Origin: Citrobacter freundii
GTDB taxonomy: Bacteria > Pseudomonadota > Gammaproteobacteria > Enterobacterales > Enterobacteriaceae
DNA length: 64,000 nucleotides
Assembly (NCBI RefSeq): GCF_029717145.1
Contig: NZ_CP099222.1
Location: 3,162,001 to 3,226,000 of the forward strand
Direction of reading: 5' to 3'
Under the pieces are notes generated by a model. The model had not been told where the DNA came from, searched no databases, and saw only the letters and a program-made list of their open reading frames with translations. Of this stretch, positions 36,957 through 47,920 are shown in pieces; the first letter of the stretch is position 1; each line of letters starts with the position of its first letter. The position numbers and the translations under genes are program-made.

Positions 36957-37925
36957 TCAGAAGCACTGGTCGACGCGGGTAAATCCTTCAGCCAGCGTAG
37001 CGACTTCGCCGGTTGCCACCAGGCAGCAGGCCATCTGAATCCTCAACGAGGCCGGTACCGGCTCACTTCCGGCCAGACAACGCTCTATCCAGCGCGCGGT
37101 GGTTTCCGGATCTTTTGCCACCGGCAGCGGCACTGGCTCGTCAGGCATCTCGCTCTGGCGGTCCTGCAGCACTCGTACACCAGAATGGTCTATCAGGCTG
37201 ATCTGCGGGCAACGCTGTGGGTTGGCGTACACCTCCCCTTCCGTGCCGTGCATCAGCAGGCCGCGCCCGCCGATATCACCAAAGAATTTCGCTACCCGCG
37301 ACACGTACTCCGGGTGCGAAACGCTGGCAAGACGCAGTGCGGCATCTTCAGCAAACGGCGTGGCTAATTTCGCGAGCGTATGCGCACTGTTGCGTACGCC
37401 CATCCGCCAGCGCATCGCCAGCTGTTTCTCCAGCGGCGGGCACAGCGCGCTCACTGGGATAAACACCGGCTCATGTCCCTCAAGTTTCGCCTGCGCCTGT
37501 CCGGCATGCAGGGTAGGTGCAATCCCCATCAGGTCAAAAATGGTTTCCGTCAGCACGCGGGTTGGATCTTCGCTCACCCCGTGCACCACGACCGGGAAAC
37601 CCAGCTTATGCAGCAAAATAGCCAGCAACGGCGTCAGGTTAGCCTGCTTGCGCGCACCGTTGTAGCTGGGAATGACGATAGGCATCGGTTTGGCAACGGG
37701 CGGCGTCAGGCGAAGGGTATGGTTTTGCATCGCCTCATAAAAGCCCAGCATTTCTGCCTCACCTTCCCCTTTAATACGCAGCGCAATCAGTACGCCGCCC
37801 ATCTCAAGGTCAGGTACGTCGCCGTTTAACATGTGGGTGTACAGTCCGCGAGCGGTATCCTGGTCCAGGTCACGCGCGTGATTTTTACCTCGCCCAATCT
37901 CTTTGATGATTTTGCGGTAATCCAT
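36957..37925 (-). CDS. ybiB: YbiB, TrpD2-like nucleic-acid-binding protein
   Basis: This 322-residue protein has the anthranilate phosphoribosyltransferase fold (TrpD2 group) with an N-terminal helical domain (GVLIALRIKGEGEAEMLGFYEAM) but no tryptophan genes nearby. E. coli YbiB was shown to bind DNA and RNA without transferase activity, as I recall. It follows dinG after 29 bases on the same strand, so it should be co-transcribed from the LexA-controlled dinG promoter. Confidence 0.92.
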   Translation of the reverse strand: MDYRKIIKEIGRGKNHARDLDQDTARGLYTHMLNGDVPDLEMGGVLIALRIKGEGEAEMLGFYEAMQNHTLRLTPPVAKPMPIVIPSYNGARKQANLTPLLAILLHKLGFPVVVHGVSEDPTRVLTETIFDLMGIAPTLHAGQAQAKLEGHEPVFIPVSALCPPLEKQLAMRWRMGVRNSAHTLAKLATPFAEDAALRLASVSHPEYVSRVAKFFGDIGGRGLLMHGTEGEVYANPQRCPQISLIDHSGVRVLQDRQSEMPDEPVPLPVAKDPETTARWIERCLAGSEPVPASLRIQMACCLVATGEVATLAEGFTRVDQCF

Positions 37926-37954
37926 CGATAACTCCTTGCCTGTTGCTCACATCG

Positions 37955-40105
37955 TTAACGCCGACGGCGGCGTGTGGGTTTCGCTTTTTCTTTTGGTTTT
38001 ACTATAACGTCTGGCACATCAGGTTGCTCTATCGGAAATATGGGTAACGCATTCAGTAAACGCTGACCATAGTTTTTGGTCAATAAACGCTTATCGTAAA
38101 TCACCACTTCGCCCCAGCAACCGTGACTACGAATGAGTCGCCCAACCTGCTGAATCAAATTGAACGATGCCGCAGGTAAACTCTGCACCTCAAAGGGATA
38201 GCGATTCAGGCTTTTCAGCCATTCGCCCTCAGTCACCACCACCGGGCTGTCGATGGGCGGAAACGCAATTTTGTGAATATGAACCTGGGTCAACAGGTCG
38301 CCTTTCAAATCGAGGCCTTCGGCAAAAGACTGCAGCCCAACCAGCACGCTACGCTCACCGTTTTGCACCCGCTTGCGGTGCAGTTCCACCAGTCGGTAGC
38401 GCGGCTGATCGCCCTGCACCAGCAACAGCAGACGCAGATCGGTTACGTGCTCAAGAAAACGCTGCATTGCCCGACCGCTGGCAAAGAGCACCAGCATGCC
38501 CTGATGTTTTTTACTTTCCACCTGTTCGCGGAAATAAGCCGCCATTTCGGCAATATGCTGCTCTTCGTTCTCCATCAACGGTTCGTAACGCATCTGCGGA
38601 ATGACAATTTTGCCTTGCTCGACATGATTAAACGGCGAGTCCAGCGCAACAAAACGGTCCCCTGCTTTTTCTTTCAGGCCGCTCATCTCCTGCAGGCGCG
38701 AGAAACTGTTGAGCGAGCGTAAGGTGGCAGAGGTGACGATAATATGCGGCACGCTGCGCCACAGCAGGCGTTCAAGCTGATCGCTGACGCGGATCCCCAC
38801 GCAGTGAAACCAGACATGCATCTGTCCGTCACGCACGTCACGCGTCACCCATTTGGTCACCGGCGCGCCTGATGACTGCGCCAGTGAAGCCAGCCGCCAC
38901 AGTTTACTTTGCGCTTCAAACATACCCAGCGCCCGGTTCATCTGCAAAATAACCCGATGCAGACGAACGATATCGTGGCTGCCGGTTTTTTCGCTGAGAT
39001 CGTTGAGGAACAGTTCCGCCAGACCGCGTAGCATCTCGGTGAGCTTCGCCAGACGCTGACAAATCTCCATCACTTCCGCAGGCAGCTCACCCATTGCAAA
39101 GCGGTGTTCAGCTTCCTGCGTGGCGGGCAGGTACAGATTGAGGATGTTGTTTAGTGAGGCGATCAGCTCATACAGCTCTTCACAGTGGGCGTTCAGGCGC
39201 TCTGGATTAGCCAGCGGCGGCGTGGTTTTCGGGCGAAACTGCTCCAGGCAGGTCGCCACGAGTTTGCTGAATAAATCCAGCTGCAGCCGATACCAGGGCG
39301 CGGTAATCTCGGCGCTCATTTCCAGCGCATCGCGCGCGACGTCCGGCAGATGGTGGCCTTCATCAAGCACCAGCAACAAATTTTTCGGTTCCGGTAACAC
39401 CGCTTCGCTCTCCATGGCCGCCATCACTAACGCGTGGTTTGCCACCACCACTTCGGCTTCCTGGATCTCACGGCGGGCAACAAAAAATGGGCATTCACGG
39501 TAGTAATGACAGTTACGGTTCAGGCAGCTGGCTTTATCGGTGCTCAGGCGCTGCCAGAGCCCGTCATCAATGGCGATATCGGTGTGATCGCGCAACCCAT
39601 CCCATTTGTAAGTGTCGAGGTCGCCTTTGAGCCTGGCGCAACGTTTTTGTTCTTCCTGGTTGTTGGGCGTCAGATCATCGTCGAGAAACGCCAGCAAATC
39701 CTGCTGATTGGGTTCGGTACTGGCCAAGGCCGCTAAATTACGCGGGCAGACATAGCGCCCTCGCCCAAACGCGGCGGTAAATCGCAGATCAGGGATAATT
39801 TTGCGCAGCAGCGGCAGGTCTTTACTGTAGATCTGATCCTGCAACGCGACGTTGGCGGTACTGACCACCAGCGTCTTTTGTTCGTCACGGGCAATGGCAA
39901 TCCCCGGAATTAAATAGGACAGCGTTTTCCCGACGCCGGTCGGCGCTTCGATAGCCAGATGTCGCCCGTCTTCCCCAGCCAGCGTTTTCGCGACATCAGC
40001 AATCATCTGCCGCTGCGGTGCACGGGGGATAAAGTCGGGGATCTGTTCCTGAAGCGCCTTATACCAGGCGGCAATTTGCGCTTTCAACGCTGCGGTTAAT
40101 GCCAT
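37955..40105 (-). CDS. dinG: ATP-dependent DNA helicase DinG (XPD-like, iron-sulfur)
   Basis: DinG is a 5'-3' SOS helicase that unwinds R-loops and D-loops. The 716 residues contain Walker A APTGVGKT (about 54-61), four cluster cysteines Cys120, Cys194, Cys199 and Cys205, a DEAH-like DEGHHLPD box and the C-terminal motif QQVGRLIRSHGCWG. Length equals the K-12 enzyme. A LexA box lies just upstream, between dinG and the rhlE terminator. ybiB follows. Confidence 0.96.
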   Translation of the reverse strand: MALTAALKAQIAAWYKALQEQIPDFIPRAPQRQMIADVAKTLAGEDGRHLAIEAPTGVGKTLSYLIPGIAIARDEQKTLVVSTANVALQDQIYSKDLPLLRKIIPDLRFTAAFGRGRYVCPRNLAALASTEPNQQDLLAFLDDDLTPNNQEEQKRCARLKGDLDTYKWDGLRDHTDIAIDDGLWQRLSTDKASCLNRNCHYYRECPFFVARREIQEAEVVVANHALVMAAMESEAVLPEPKNLLLVLDEGHHLPDVARDALEMSAEITAPWYRLQLDLFSKLVATCLEQFRPKTTPPLANPERLNAHCEELYELIASLNNILNLYLPATQEAEHRFAMGELPAEVMEICQRLAKLTEMLRGLAELFLNDLSEKTGSHDIVRLHRVILQMNRALGMFEAQSKLWRLASLAQSSGAPVTKWVTRDVRDGQMHVWFHCVGIRVSDQLERLLWRSVPHIIVTSATLRSLNSFSRLQEMSGLKEKAGDRFVALDSPFNHVEQGKIVIPQMRYEPLMENEEQHIAEMAAYFREQVESKKHQGMLVLFASGRAMQRFLEHVTDLRLLLLVQGDQPRYRLVELHRKRVQNGERSVLVGLQSFAEGLDLKGDLLTQVHIHKIAFPPIDSPVVVTEGEWLKSLNRYPFEVQSLPAASFNLIQQVGRLIRSHGCWGEVVIYDKRLLTKNYGQRLLNALPIFPIEQPDVPDVIVKPKEKAKPTRRRRR

Positions 40106-40119
40106 GAGAAAACCTGAAA

Positions 40120-40139
40120 TACTGTATAAACAGCCACTA
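40120..40139 (-). promoter_or_regulatory. LexA (SOS) box of dinG
   Basis: Read toward dinG the site is TAGTGGCTGTTTATACAGTA. It keeps CTG-N10-CAG and differs from the E. coli dinG box by one base as I recall it. It sits 14 bases before the start codon. Confidence 0.9.
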
Positions 40140-40165
40140 TTGTGGCACTTTCTGATACGCGTCGC

Positions 40166-40194
40166 AAAAAAAAAGCCCGGCTATTCGGCCGGGC
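40166..40194 (-). terminator. rhlE terminator
   Basis: On the minus strand GCCCGGCC and a matching GGCCGGGC-type arm (40175-40194) close a short loop and are followed by nine T, seven bases after the rhlE stop. It ends rhlE before the dinG promoter. Confidence 0.93.
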
Positions 40195-40200
40195 TCGCAA

Positions 40201-41547
40201 TTACTGTGCAGAAGACGGTCTGCGAGGACGACGCGGTGGACGCGGTTTGTCGCCTGCCGGTTTGCCTTCACTGTTACGCGGTTTCGCTTTTGGCGCACCA
40301 CCGTCCTGGCGACGCGGCTGCTGACCACGGCCTGCTCCACCTTGCCCACGACCACCGCCGCCGCCACGCTGCTGGCGTCCGTTCTGGATTGGCTCGGCTT
40401 TAATCGACGGGTCCGGCGCATAGCCATCAACCGCAATACGCGGGATCTCTTTTTTCAGCAGTTTTTCGATGTCATGCAGCAGCTTGTGCTCATCAACACA
40501 CACCAGAGACAGCGCTTCACCGGTAGCCGCAGCACGACCGGTACGTCCGATGCGGTGAACATAGTCTTCCGGGACGTTTGGCAGCTCATAGTTCACCACG
40601 TGCGGCAGCTCTTCAATGTCGAGCCCGCGAGCCGCGATGTCGGTCGCCACCAGCACGCGAATATCGCCGGATTTAAAATCGGCCAGCGCACGCGTACGCG
40701 CACCCTGAGATTTATTACCGTGGATCGCCGCGCTGCGAATACCGTCTTTATTCAGCTGTTCTGCCAGGTGGTTGGCACCATGTTTGGTACGGGTAAAGAC
40801 CAGCACCTGCTGCCAGTTACCCTGGCCAATCATCTGTGACAGCAATTCACGTTTACGTTTTTTATCCACAAAGTGAACGAGCTGGCTGACCTGCTCAGAC
40901 GCGGTATTACGACGCGCAACTTCAATTTCCAGCGGGTTATGCAGCAGTTTTTCTGCCAGCGACTTAATGTCGTCAGAAAACGTTGCGGAGAACAGCAGGT
41001 TTTGACGTTTAGCGGGCAGTTTAGCCAGTACGCGACGAATATCATGGATAAAGCCCATATCCAGCATACGGTCCGCTTCATCCAGTACCAGGATCTCAAC
41101 CTGATCCAGTTTCACCGCGTTTTGATGTTCCAGATCGAGCAAACGGCCCGGCGTTGCCACCAGCACATCTACGCCACTGCGCAGTTTCATCATCTGCGGG
41201 TTAATGCTTACGCCGCCGAAAACCACCAGCGAGCGGACGTTCAGATACTTGCTGTAATCGCGGACGTTTTCACCAATTTGTGCCGCCAGCTCGCGGGTTG
41301 GCGTCAGGATCAGCGCACGCACCGGACGACGGCTTTTGCCATGCGGCTGATGGGTAATGAGGTGTTGTAACAGCGGCAGGGTAAAACCTGCCGTTTTCCC
41401 CGTGCCGGTCTGGGCGCTGGCCATCAGATCACGGCCTTCCAGCACGGCGGGGATTGCCTGCTGCTGAATAGGGGTAGGTTCACGGTAACCCTGCTCGGCA
41501 ACGGCGCGCAAGATTTCAGGATCTAAACCAAGGGAATCAAAAGACAT
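40201..41547 (-). CDS. rhlE: DEAD-box RNA helicase RhlE
   Basis: RhlE is an ATP-dependent RNA helicase linked to ribosome assembly. The 448 residues show the Q motif ([11 protein letters not shown]), Walker [13 protein letters not shown] in [11 protein letters not shown], and HRIGRTGR, followed by a basic Arg/Gly-rich tail (about residues 385-448). It is divergent from cecR, with the CecR operator between them, and E. coli rhlE is indeed under CecR control. Confidence 0.95.
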   Translation of the reverse strand: MSFDSLGLDPEILRAVAEQGYREPTPIQQQAIPAVLEGRDLMASAQTGTGKTAGFTLPLLQHLITHQPHGKSRRPVRALILTPTRELAAQIGENVRDYSKYLNVRSLVVFGGVSINPQMMKLRSGVDVLVATPGRLLDLEHQNAVKLDQVEILVLDEADRMLDMGFIHDIRRVLAKLPAKRQNLLFSATFSDDIKSLAEKLLHNPLEIEVARRNTASEQVSQLVHFVDKKRKRELLSQMIGQGNWQQVLVFTRTKHGANHLAEQLNKDGIRSAAIHGNKSQGARTRALADFKSGDIRVLVATDIAARGLDIEELPHVVNYELPNVPEDYVHRIGRTGRAAATGEALSLVCVDEHKLLHDIEKLLKKEIPRIAVDGYAPDPSIKAEPIQNGRQQRGGGGGRGQGGAGRGQQPRRQDGGAPKAKPRNSEGKPAGDKPRPPRRPRRPSSAQ

Positions 41548-41742
41548 AACTACTCCGAACCGCCCTGACCGTTACCGGTGTCGTTTTCAGGACGATACTC
41601 GCAAAAGAGATGACAAAAACCACAATGTCATGAAGGGGCGGAGTGTAGCAGTTTTTGTGATGTACCGCATAAATTATCCCGCCAGCCGCGAAAAACAAAA
41701 TAAACCACCAGACTAGACAAGTGCAGAAATCAGTCATAATCT

Positions 41743-41760
41743 TAATCAATCGATTGATTA
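41743..41760. promoter_or_regulatory. CecR operator (perfect palindrome)
   Basis: TAATCAATCGATTGATTA is an 18-base perfect palindrome between rhlE and cecR, 16 bases before the cecR start. Its position and form fit the autoregulatory operator of the adjacent TetR-family gene. Confidence 0.85.
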
Positions 41761-41776
41761 ATAATTTAGGCATGCC

Positions 41777-42454
41777 ATGAATACATCCACCATGACAACT
41801 AAAGGTGAACAGGCAAAGAATCAGCTAATTGCCGCCGCGCTCGCACAGTTTGGTGAGTACGGACTGCATGCCACTACGCGCGATATTGCCGCTCAGGCCG
41901 GACAAAACATCGCCGCGATTACCTACTATTTTGGTTCAAAAGAGGATTTATATCTCGCCTGCGCCCAGTGGATCGCGGATTTTATCGGTTCACAGTTTCG
42001 CCCTCATGCTGAAGAAGCCGAGCGTCTGTTTACCCAACCCGAGCCGGACCGGGCCGCCATGCGCGAACTGATCCTGCGTGCCTGCAAAAACATGATCATG
42101 CTGTTAACCCAGGATGACACGGTGAACCTGAGCAAATTTATTTCGCGCGAACAGCTCTCCCCCACTGCAGCCTATCAGTTGGTGCATGACCAGGTGATCA
42201 ACCCGCTGCATAGCCACCTGACCCGCTTAATTGCCGCTTATACGGGTCGCGATGCCAATGACACCCAAATGATCCTGCATACCCACGCCATATTGGGTGA
42301 AGTGCTGGCCTTCCGTTTGGGTAAAGAAACTATTCTGTTGCGCACGGGTTGGTCACAATTTGATGCGGATAAAACCGCGCTAATTGAACATACGATCACC
42401 TGTCACATCGATCTTATTCTGCAAGGTTTAACGCAAAGGAGTCTGGAGTTATGA
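41777..42454 (+). CDS. cecR: TetR-family regulator CecR (YbiH)
   Basis: This 225-residue TetR repressor controls ybhGFSR and rhlE and alters sensitivity to cefoperazone and chloramphenicol in E. coli. The helix-turn-helix is at about residues 30-52 ([27 protein letters not shown]), followed by a ligand-binding helical domain. It overlaps ybhG by four bases and lies just behind a perfect palindrome, so it is the first gene of a self-controlled operon. Confidence 0.95.
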   Translation: MNTSTMTTKGEQAKNQLIAAALAQFGEYGLHATTRDIAAQAGQNIAAITYYFGSKEDLYLACAQWIADFIGSQFRPHAEEAERLFTQPEPDRAAMRELILRACKNMIMLLTQDDTVNLSKFISREQLSPTAAYQLVHDQVINPLHSHLTRLIAAYTGRDANDTQMILHTHAILGEVLAFRLGKETILLRTGWSQFDADKTALIEHTITCHIDLILQGLTQRSLEL

Positions 42455-43446
42455 AAAAACCTGTCGTTCTCGGGCTGGTTATCGCGGCCCTCGTTGCCGT
42501 GATTGCTGGTGGAACGTGGTGGTATCAAAGCCAACAAGATAACGGCCTGACCCTGTACGGCAACGTCGATATCCGCAGCGTCAATTTAAGTTTTCGCGTA
42601 GGCGGCAGGCTGGCCTCGCTGGCGGTTGACGAAGGTGATGCGATTACTGCCGGTCAGGTACTGGGCGAACTGGACCACGCCCCCTACGAAAACGCGCTAA
42701 TGCAGGCGAAGGCTAACGTTGCCGCCGCGCAGGCGCAGTACGACCTGATGCTGGCCGGGTATCGTGAAGAAGAAATCGCACAAACCGCGGCGGCCGTGAA
42801 GCAGGCCCAGGCAGCGTATGACTACGCGCAGAACTTTTATAATCGCCAGCTCGGATTATGGAAAAGCCGCACTATCTCAGCCAACGATCTGGAAAACGCC
42901 CGTTCTTCACGCGACCAGGCGCTGGCAACGCTGAAATCCGCGCAGGACAAACTCAGTCAATACCGCAGCGGTAATCGACCGCAGGATATAGCCCAGGCGA
43001 AAGCGACGCTCGAACAGGCTCAGGCGCAGCTGGCGCAGGCTGAACTCGATTTGCATGACACCACGCTGACCTCCCCGTCTGACGGCACACTGCTTACCCG
43101 TGCGGTCGAGCCCGGCAGTATGCTGAACGCGGGCGGCACGGTGCTGACGCTGTCGCTTACCCGGCCGGTGTGGGTCCGCGCCTATGTGGACGAACGCAAT
43201 CTGAGCCAGGCGCAGCCAGGACGTGAAATTCTGCTTTATACCGATGGCCGCCCGGATAAACCGTACCACGGCAAAATCGGCTTTGTGTCGCCAACAGCAG
43301 AGTTTACACCGAAAACGGTAGAGACCCCGGACCTGCGTACCGACCTGGTCTACCGCCTGCGTATTGTCGTGACCGATGCCGACGATGCGCTGCGTCAGGG
43401 AATGCCGGTGACGGTGAAGTTCGGTGACGAGGCGCGGCATGAATGA
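42451..43446 (+). CDS. ybhG: YbhG, membrane fusion protein of the YbhGFSR exporter
   Basis: This HlyD-type adaptor of 331 residues has an N-terminal anchor (residues 5-24), a beta-barrel/lipoyl start ([19 protein letters not shown]), a long alanine/glutamine-rich coiled coil (about residues 85-200) and a barrel domain. It links the ABC-2 exporter to the outer membrane. It overlaps cecR by four bases and ybhF by eight. Confidence 0.94.
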   Translation: MKKPVVLGLVIAALVAVIAGGTWWYQSQQDNGLTLYGNVDIRSVNLSFRVGGRLASLAVDEGDAITAGQVLGELDHAPYENALMQAKANVAAAQAQYDLMLAGYREEEIAQTAAAVKQAQAAYDYAQNFYNRQLGLWKSRTISANDLENARSSRDQALATLKSAQDKLSQYRSGNRPQDIAQAKATLEQAQAQLAQAELDLHDTTLTSPSDGTLLTRAVEPGSMLNAGGTVLTLSLTRPVWVRAYVDERNLSQAQPGREILLYTDGRPDKPYHGKIGFVSPTAEFTPKTVETPDLRTDLVYRLRIVVTDADDALRQGMPVTVKFGDEARHE

Positions 43447-45175
43447 CGCAGTCATTACCCTCAACGGGCTGGTTAAGCGCTTTGCCGGGATGGAAAAACC
43501 GGCGGTCGCCCCGCTCGACTGCACGATTCACGCAGGTTATGTCACCGGTCTGGTAGGTCCCGACGGCGCAGGGAAAACCACGCTGATGCGGATGCTGGCG
43601 GGCCTGTTGAAGCCGGATGGCGGCAGCGCGACGGTGATTGGCTTTGACCCCATCATCAACGACAGCGCCCTGCATGCGGTGCTGGGCTATATGCCACAGA
43701 AATTCGGCCTGTATGAAGATTTGACCGTCATGGAGAACCTCAATCTCTATGCCGATTTACGCAGCGTTACCGGTGAAGCGCGGGAGAAAACCTTTGCCCG
43801 TCTGCTGGAGTTTACCTCGCTGGGGCCGTTTACCGAACGTCTGGCGGGGAAACTCTCCGGCGGCATGAAGCAGAAACTGGGCCTTGCCTGTACGCTGGTC
43901 GGCGAACCCAAAGTGCTGCTGCTGGATGAGCCCGGCGTGGGCGTAGACCCAATATCCCGCCGCGAATTGTGGCAAATGGTGCATGAACTGGCCGGGGATG
44001 GCATGTTGATCCTCTGGAGCACCTCGTATCTGGACGAGGCCGAGCAGTGCCGCGATGTGCTGCTGATGAACGAAGGTGAATTGCTCTATCAAGGCGATCC
44101 GACTCAGCTGACGCAAACCATGGCCGGACGCAGTTTTTTAATGAGCAGCCCGCAGGAAAATAACCGCAAACTGCTACAACGCGCGCTCAAGTTACCGCAG
44201 GTCAGCGACGGCATGATTCAGGGGAAATCCGTGCGCCTGATTCTGAAAAAAGCGGCCACGGCGGACGATATTCGCAAAGCTGAAGGCATGCCGGAAATCA
44301 CCATCACCAGTACAGCCCCGCGCTTTGAAGATGCGTTTATCGATTTACTCGGCGGCGCGGGAACCTCTGAATCGCCGCTGGGGGCTATCCTGCACACCGT
44401 AGAAGGTACCGCCGGTGAAACGGTGATTGAAGCCAAAGCGCTGACCAAAAAATTCGGTGATTTTGCCGCCACCGACCATGTGGACTTTGCCGTCCAACGC
44501 GGTGAGATTTTTGGCCTGTTAGGCCCCAACGGGGCGGGTAAATCGACCACGTTTAAAATGATGTGCGGCCTGCTGGTTCCCACCTCAGGTAAAGCGCTGG
44601 TGCTGGACATGGACCTGAAGGTCAGTTCCGGAAAAGCACGCCAGCATCTGGGTTATATGGCGCAGAAATTCTCCCTGTACGGTAACCTGACGGTGGAGCA
44701 GAATCTGCGCTTTTTCTCCGGCGTCTACGGCCTGCGCGGACGCGCACAGAAAGAAAAAATCGATCGTATGAGCGAGGCGTTCGGCCTGAAGAGCATAGCC
44801 TCTCATGCCACCGACGAACTGCCGCTAGGCTTTAAGCAGCGTCTGGCGCTGGCCTGTTCGCTGATGCATGAACCCGACATCCTGTTCCTCGATGAACCGA
44901 CCTCCGGGGTTGATCCCCTCACCCGTCGCGAGTTCTGGCTGCATATCAACAGCATGGTAGAAAAAGGTGTGACGGTAATGGTCACGACCCACTTTATGGA
45001 CGAGGCGGAATATTGCGACCGTATCGGGCTGGTGTACCGCGGTAAGCTAATCGCCAGCGGCACGCCGGACGACCTGAAAGCGCAGGCGGCCGATAACGAC
45101 ACGCCGGACCCGACTATGGAGCAGGCGTTTATCACGCTTATCAATGACTGGGATAAGGAGCACGCACATGAGTAA
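43439..45175 (+). CDS. ybhF: YbhF, double ABC ATPase of the YbhGFSR exporter
   Basis: This 578-residue fused ATPase has two ABC domains: Walker [10 protein letters not shown] and GPNGAGKST, signatures LSGGMKQK and a degenerate LPLGFKQR, Walker [12 protein letters not shown] and [11 protein letters not shown]. The degenerate second signature (LPLGF for LSGGQ) is a feature of the family, so one site may be less active. It drives export of drugs (tetracycline in one E. coli report) and cations. Start 43439 overlaps the ybhG end; ATGAGTAA joins it to ybhS. Confidence 0.94.
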   Translation: MNDAVITLNGLVKRFAGMEKPAVAPLDCTIHAGYVTGLVGPDGAGKTTLMRMLAGLLKPDGGSATVIGFDPIINDSALHAVLGYMPQKFGLYEDLTVMENLNLYADLRSVTGEAREKTFARLLEFTSLGPFTERLAGKLSGGMKQKLGLACTLVGEPKVLLLDEPGVGVDPISRRELWQMVHELAGDGMLILWSTSYLDEAEQCRDVLLMNEGELLYQGDPTQLTQTMAGRSFLMSSPQENNRKLLQRALKLPQVSDGMIQGKSVRLILKKAATADDIRKAEGMPEITITSTAPRFEDAFIDLLGGAGTSESPLGAILHTVEGTAGETVIEAKALTKKFGDFAATDHVDFAVQRGEIFGLLGPNGAGKSTTFKMMCGLLVPTSGKALVLDMDLKVSSGKARQHLGYMAQKFSLYGNLTVEQNLRFFSGVYGLRGRAQKEKIDRMSEAFGLKSIASHATDELPLGFKQRLALACSLMHEPDILFLDEPTSGVDPLTRREFWLHINSMVEKGVTVMVTTHFMDEAEYCDRIGLVYRGKLIASGTPDDLKAQAADNDTPDPTMEQAFITLINDWDKEHAHE

Positions 45176-46301
45176 TCACGCGCTTTCATGGCGACGCGTG
45201 CGCGCGCTGTGCATTAAAGAAACGCGGCAGATCGTGCGCGATCCCAGTAGCTGGCTGATTGCCGTGGTGATCCCATTACTGTTGCTGTTTATCTTCGGCT
45301 ACGGGATTAACCTCGATTCCAGCAAGCTGCGGGTGGGGATTTTGCTCGAGCAACAGAGCGAAGAGGCGCTGGATTTTACCCATACCATGACCGGCTCGCC
45401 GTATATTGACGCCACCATCAGCGACAACCGCCAGGAGTTAGTTGAGAAAATGCAGGCCGGGCGTATTCGCGGACTGGTGGTGATCCCGGTGGATTTTGCC
45501 CAGCAGATGGCGCGGCCAAACGATATTGCGCCCATTCAGGTGATCACCGATGGCAGCGAACCGAACACGGCCAACTTTGTGCAAGGCTATGTAGAAGGCA
45601 TCTGGCAGATTTGGCAAAAGCAGCGGGCAGAAGACCGCGGCGAATCGTTTGAACCGCTGATCGACGTGCAGACCCGCTACTGGTTCAACCCGGCGGCGAT
45701 CAGCCAGCATTTTATTATTCCAGGAGCGGTGACCATTATTATGACGGTCATCGGCGCGATCCTGACCTCATTAGTGGTCGCACGTGAATGGGAGCGCGGT
45801 ACCATGGAAGCGCTGCTGTCGACCGAAGTCACCCGCGTCGAATTGCTGCTGTGTAAACTGATCCCCTATTATTTTCTCGGCATGCTGGCGATGCTGCTGT
45901 GTATGCTGGTGTCGGTGTTTATTCTTGGCGTGCCCTATCGCGGTTCTCTGCTGATTCTGTTTTTTATCACCAGCCTGTTTCTGCTCAGTACGCTTGGCAT
46001 GGGATTACTGATCTCCACCATCACCCGCAACCAGTTTAATGCCGCGCAGGTGGCGCTCAACGCCGCTTTCCTGCCATCTATTATGCTGTCGGGCTTTATC
46101 TTTCAGATAGACAGCATGCCCGCCATTATTCGCGCGGTGACGTATATCATTCCCGCACGTTATTTCGTCAGCACCCTGCAAAGCCTGTTTCTGGCGGGAA
46201 ATATTCCGGTAGTGTTGATCATCAACGTGCTGTTTTTAATCGCTTCGGCGGTGATGTTTATTGGTCTGACGTGGCTTAAAACCAAACGTCGGCTGGATTG
46301 A
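45168..46301 (+). CDS. ybhS: YbhS, ABC-2 type permease subunit
   Basis: This 377-residue ABC-2 permease has one N-terminal helix (about 25-45), a large periplasmic domain (about 45-175) and five C-terminal helices. It pairs with YbhR, to which it is homologous. The start overlaps ybhF by eight bases and gives the family length; an ATG-less extension upstream lies within ybhF. Confidence 0.94.
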   Translation: MSNHALSWRRVRALCIKETRQIVRDPSSWLIAVVIPLLLLFIFGYGINLDSSKLRVGILLEQQSEEALDFTHTMTGSPYIDATISDNRQELVEKMQAGRIRGLVVIPVDFAQQMARPNDIAPIQVITDGSEPNTANFVQGYVEGIWQIWQKQRAEDRGESFEPLIDVQTRYWFNPAAISQHFIIPGAVTIIMTVIGAILTSLVVAREWERGTMEALLSTEVTRVELLLCKLIPYYFLGMLAMLLCMLVSVFILGVPYRGSLLILFFITSLFLLSTLGMGLLISTITRNQFNAAQVALNAAFLPSIMLSGFIFQIDSMPAIIRAVTYIIPARYFVSTLQSLFLAGNIPVVLIINVLFLIASAVMFIGLTWLKTKRRLD

Positions 46302-46311
46302 GGGGACGGCC

Positions 46312-47418
46312 ATGTTTCATCGTTTATGGACATTAATTCGCAAAGAGCTGCAGTCGCTGTTACGCGAGCCGCAGACGCGGGCGATCCTGATTTTACCGGT
46401 GCTGATTCAGGTGATCCTGTTTCCGTTTGCAGCCACGTTAGAAGTGACCAACGCCACTATCGCCATCTATAACGAAGACAACGGCAAGCATTCAGTGGAA
46501 TTAACACAGCGCTTTGCCCGCGCCAGCGCCTTTACCCATATCCTGCTGCTGAAAAGCCCGCAGGAGATCCAACCGACCATCGACACGCAAAAAGCCCTGT
46601 TGCTGGTGCGCTTCCCGGCCGACTTTTCGCGTAATCTGGATACCTTCCAACAAGCACCTATGCAGCTGATCCTTGACGGGCGCAACTCAAACAGCGCGCA
46701 GATCGCAGCGAATTATCTGCAACAGATCGTTAAGGAATACCAGCAGGAGTTGATGGACGGCAAAGCGAAGCCGAACAACAGCGAACTGGTGGTGCGTAAC
46801 TGGTATAACCCGAATCTGGATTACAAATGGTTCGTCGTTCCGTCGCTGATCGCCATGATCACCACCATCGGTGTGATGATCGTCACCTCGCTGTCGGTAG
46901 CCCGCGAACGTGAGCAGGGCACGCTGGATCAGCTGCTGGTCTCTCCGCTCACCACCTGGCAAATTTTCATTGGCAAAGCGGTGCCTGCGCTGATCGTGGC
47001 TACCTTTCAGGCCACTATCGTGCTGGCTATTGGCATCTGGGCCTATCACATTCCGTTTGCCGGTTCGCTGGGCTTGTTTTACTTCACGATGGTGATTTAC
47101 GGGTTGTCGTTGGTGGGCTTTGGTCTGCTGATTTCATCGCTGTGTTCAACCCAGCAGCAGGCGTTTATCGGCGTGTTCGTCTTTATGATGCCGGCAATTT
47201 TACTGTCAGGATACGTTTCTCCGGTCGAAAACATGCCGGTCTGGCTGCAGAATCTGACGTGGATAAACCCAATTCGTCACTTTACGGACATCACGAAACA
47301 GATTTACCTGAAGGATGCGAGCCTGAAGATTGTCTGGGGAAGTTTGTGGCCACTGTTGGTGATAGCGGCCACGACCGGATCAGCGGCGTATGCGATGTTT
47401 AGACGCCAAGTGATGTAG
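46312..47418 (+). CDS. ybhR: YbhR, ABC-2 type permease subunit
   Basis: This 368-residue permease has the same layout as YbhS: helix at about 20-40, periplasmic domain, then helices near 170-360 with the ABC-2 motif ([19 protein letters not shown]). It closes the cecR-ybhGFSR operon, eleven bases after ybhS. Its last 39 bases overlap the 3' end of the convergent ybhQ gene. Confidence 0.94.
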   Translation: MFHRLWTLIRKELQSLLREPQTRAILILPVLIQVILFPFAATLEVTNATIAIYNEDNGKHSVELTQRFARASAFTHILLLKSPQEIQPTIDTQKALLLVRFPADFSRNLDTFQQAPMQLILDGRNSNSAQIAANYLQQIVKEYQQELMDGKAKPNNSELVVRNWYNPNLDYKWFVVPSLIAMITTIGVMIVTSLSVAREREQGTLDQLLVSPLTTWQIFIGKAVPALIVATFQATIVLAIGIWAYHIPFAGSLGLFYFTMVIYGLSLVGFGLLISSLCSTQQQAFIGVFVFMMPAILLSGYVSPVENMPVWLQNLTWINPIRHFTDITKQIYLKDASLKIVWGSLWPLLVIAATTGSAAYAMFRRQVM

Positions 47419-47790
47419 TTTTTTGTCTTTCGCCAGCAGCGAAATCACTGCGGGTCCGGCAAGGATCGCCAGTCCCGCTAACGCCAGTAAGACGTTGTTT
47501 TGCAGCACGCGGGACAGCAGCCACAGCACGATCATCGCCGCACCGAAATACCACGTGGTGGTCAGCTCTTCCAGTACGTCGGCGACATCACGCCAGCGCT
47601 GTTCATGATGACGCTGCAGCGCCAGCATTAATAAAACCGTGACGCCATAAACGACGCATAATCCCAGGCCGACGCGCACCAGCGTGCCGCTCATCCAGCC
47701 CATTACCAGCAATGCCACTACCAGTAAATGCAACACAATCTGCCAGCAACTAAGACCTGTTGCGACACGAACACGTTGTTGCCACCTCAT
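47380..47790 (-). CDS. ybhQ: YbhQ, inner membrane protein of unknown function
   Basis: This 136-residue protein has four hydrophobic segments (about 17-35, 38-55, 78-93, 97-115) and a basic C-terminus ([16 protein letters not shown]). I know no function. It is convergent with ybhR and overlaps its coding end by 39 bases, and is divergent from ybhP across 130 bases. The reading frame and length match K-12, which supports it as a real gene despite the overlap. Confidence 0.88.
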   Translation of the reverse strand: MRWQQRVRVATGLSCWQIVLHLLVVALLVMGWMSGTLVRVGLGLCVVYGVTVLLMLALQRHHEQRWRDVADVLEELTTTWYFGAAMIVLWLLSRVLQNNVLLALAGLAILAGPAVISLLAKDKKLHHLASKHRIRR

Positions 47791-47920
47791 GGCTTTTCTC
47801 CTGAAGGATCTTTAACTAATTGTTCAGAGTACCGGACTTTACGGAAAATTCCGTAACACCGCATCCTTTTGTGACGCCGACTACACTATTTAAAGGAAAA
47901 ATGACGCCGACAGGAGAATC

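Noticed and set aside
43439-45175. ybhF second ABC domain as inactivated by mutation because of the LPLGF signature
   Set aside because: The same degenerate signature is in the E. coli protein as I recall, so it is a family feature, not a lesion.
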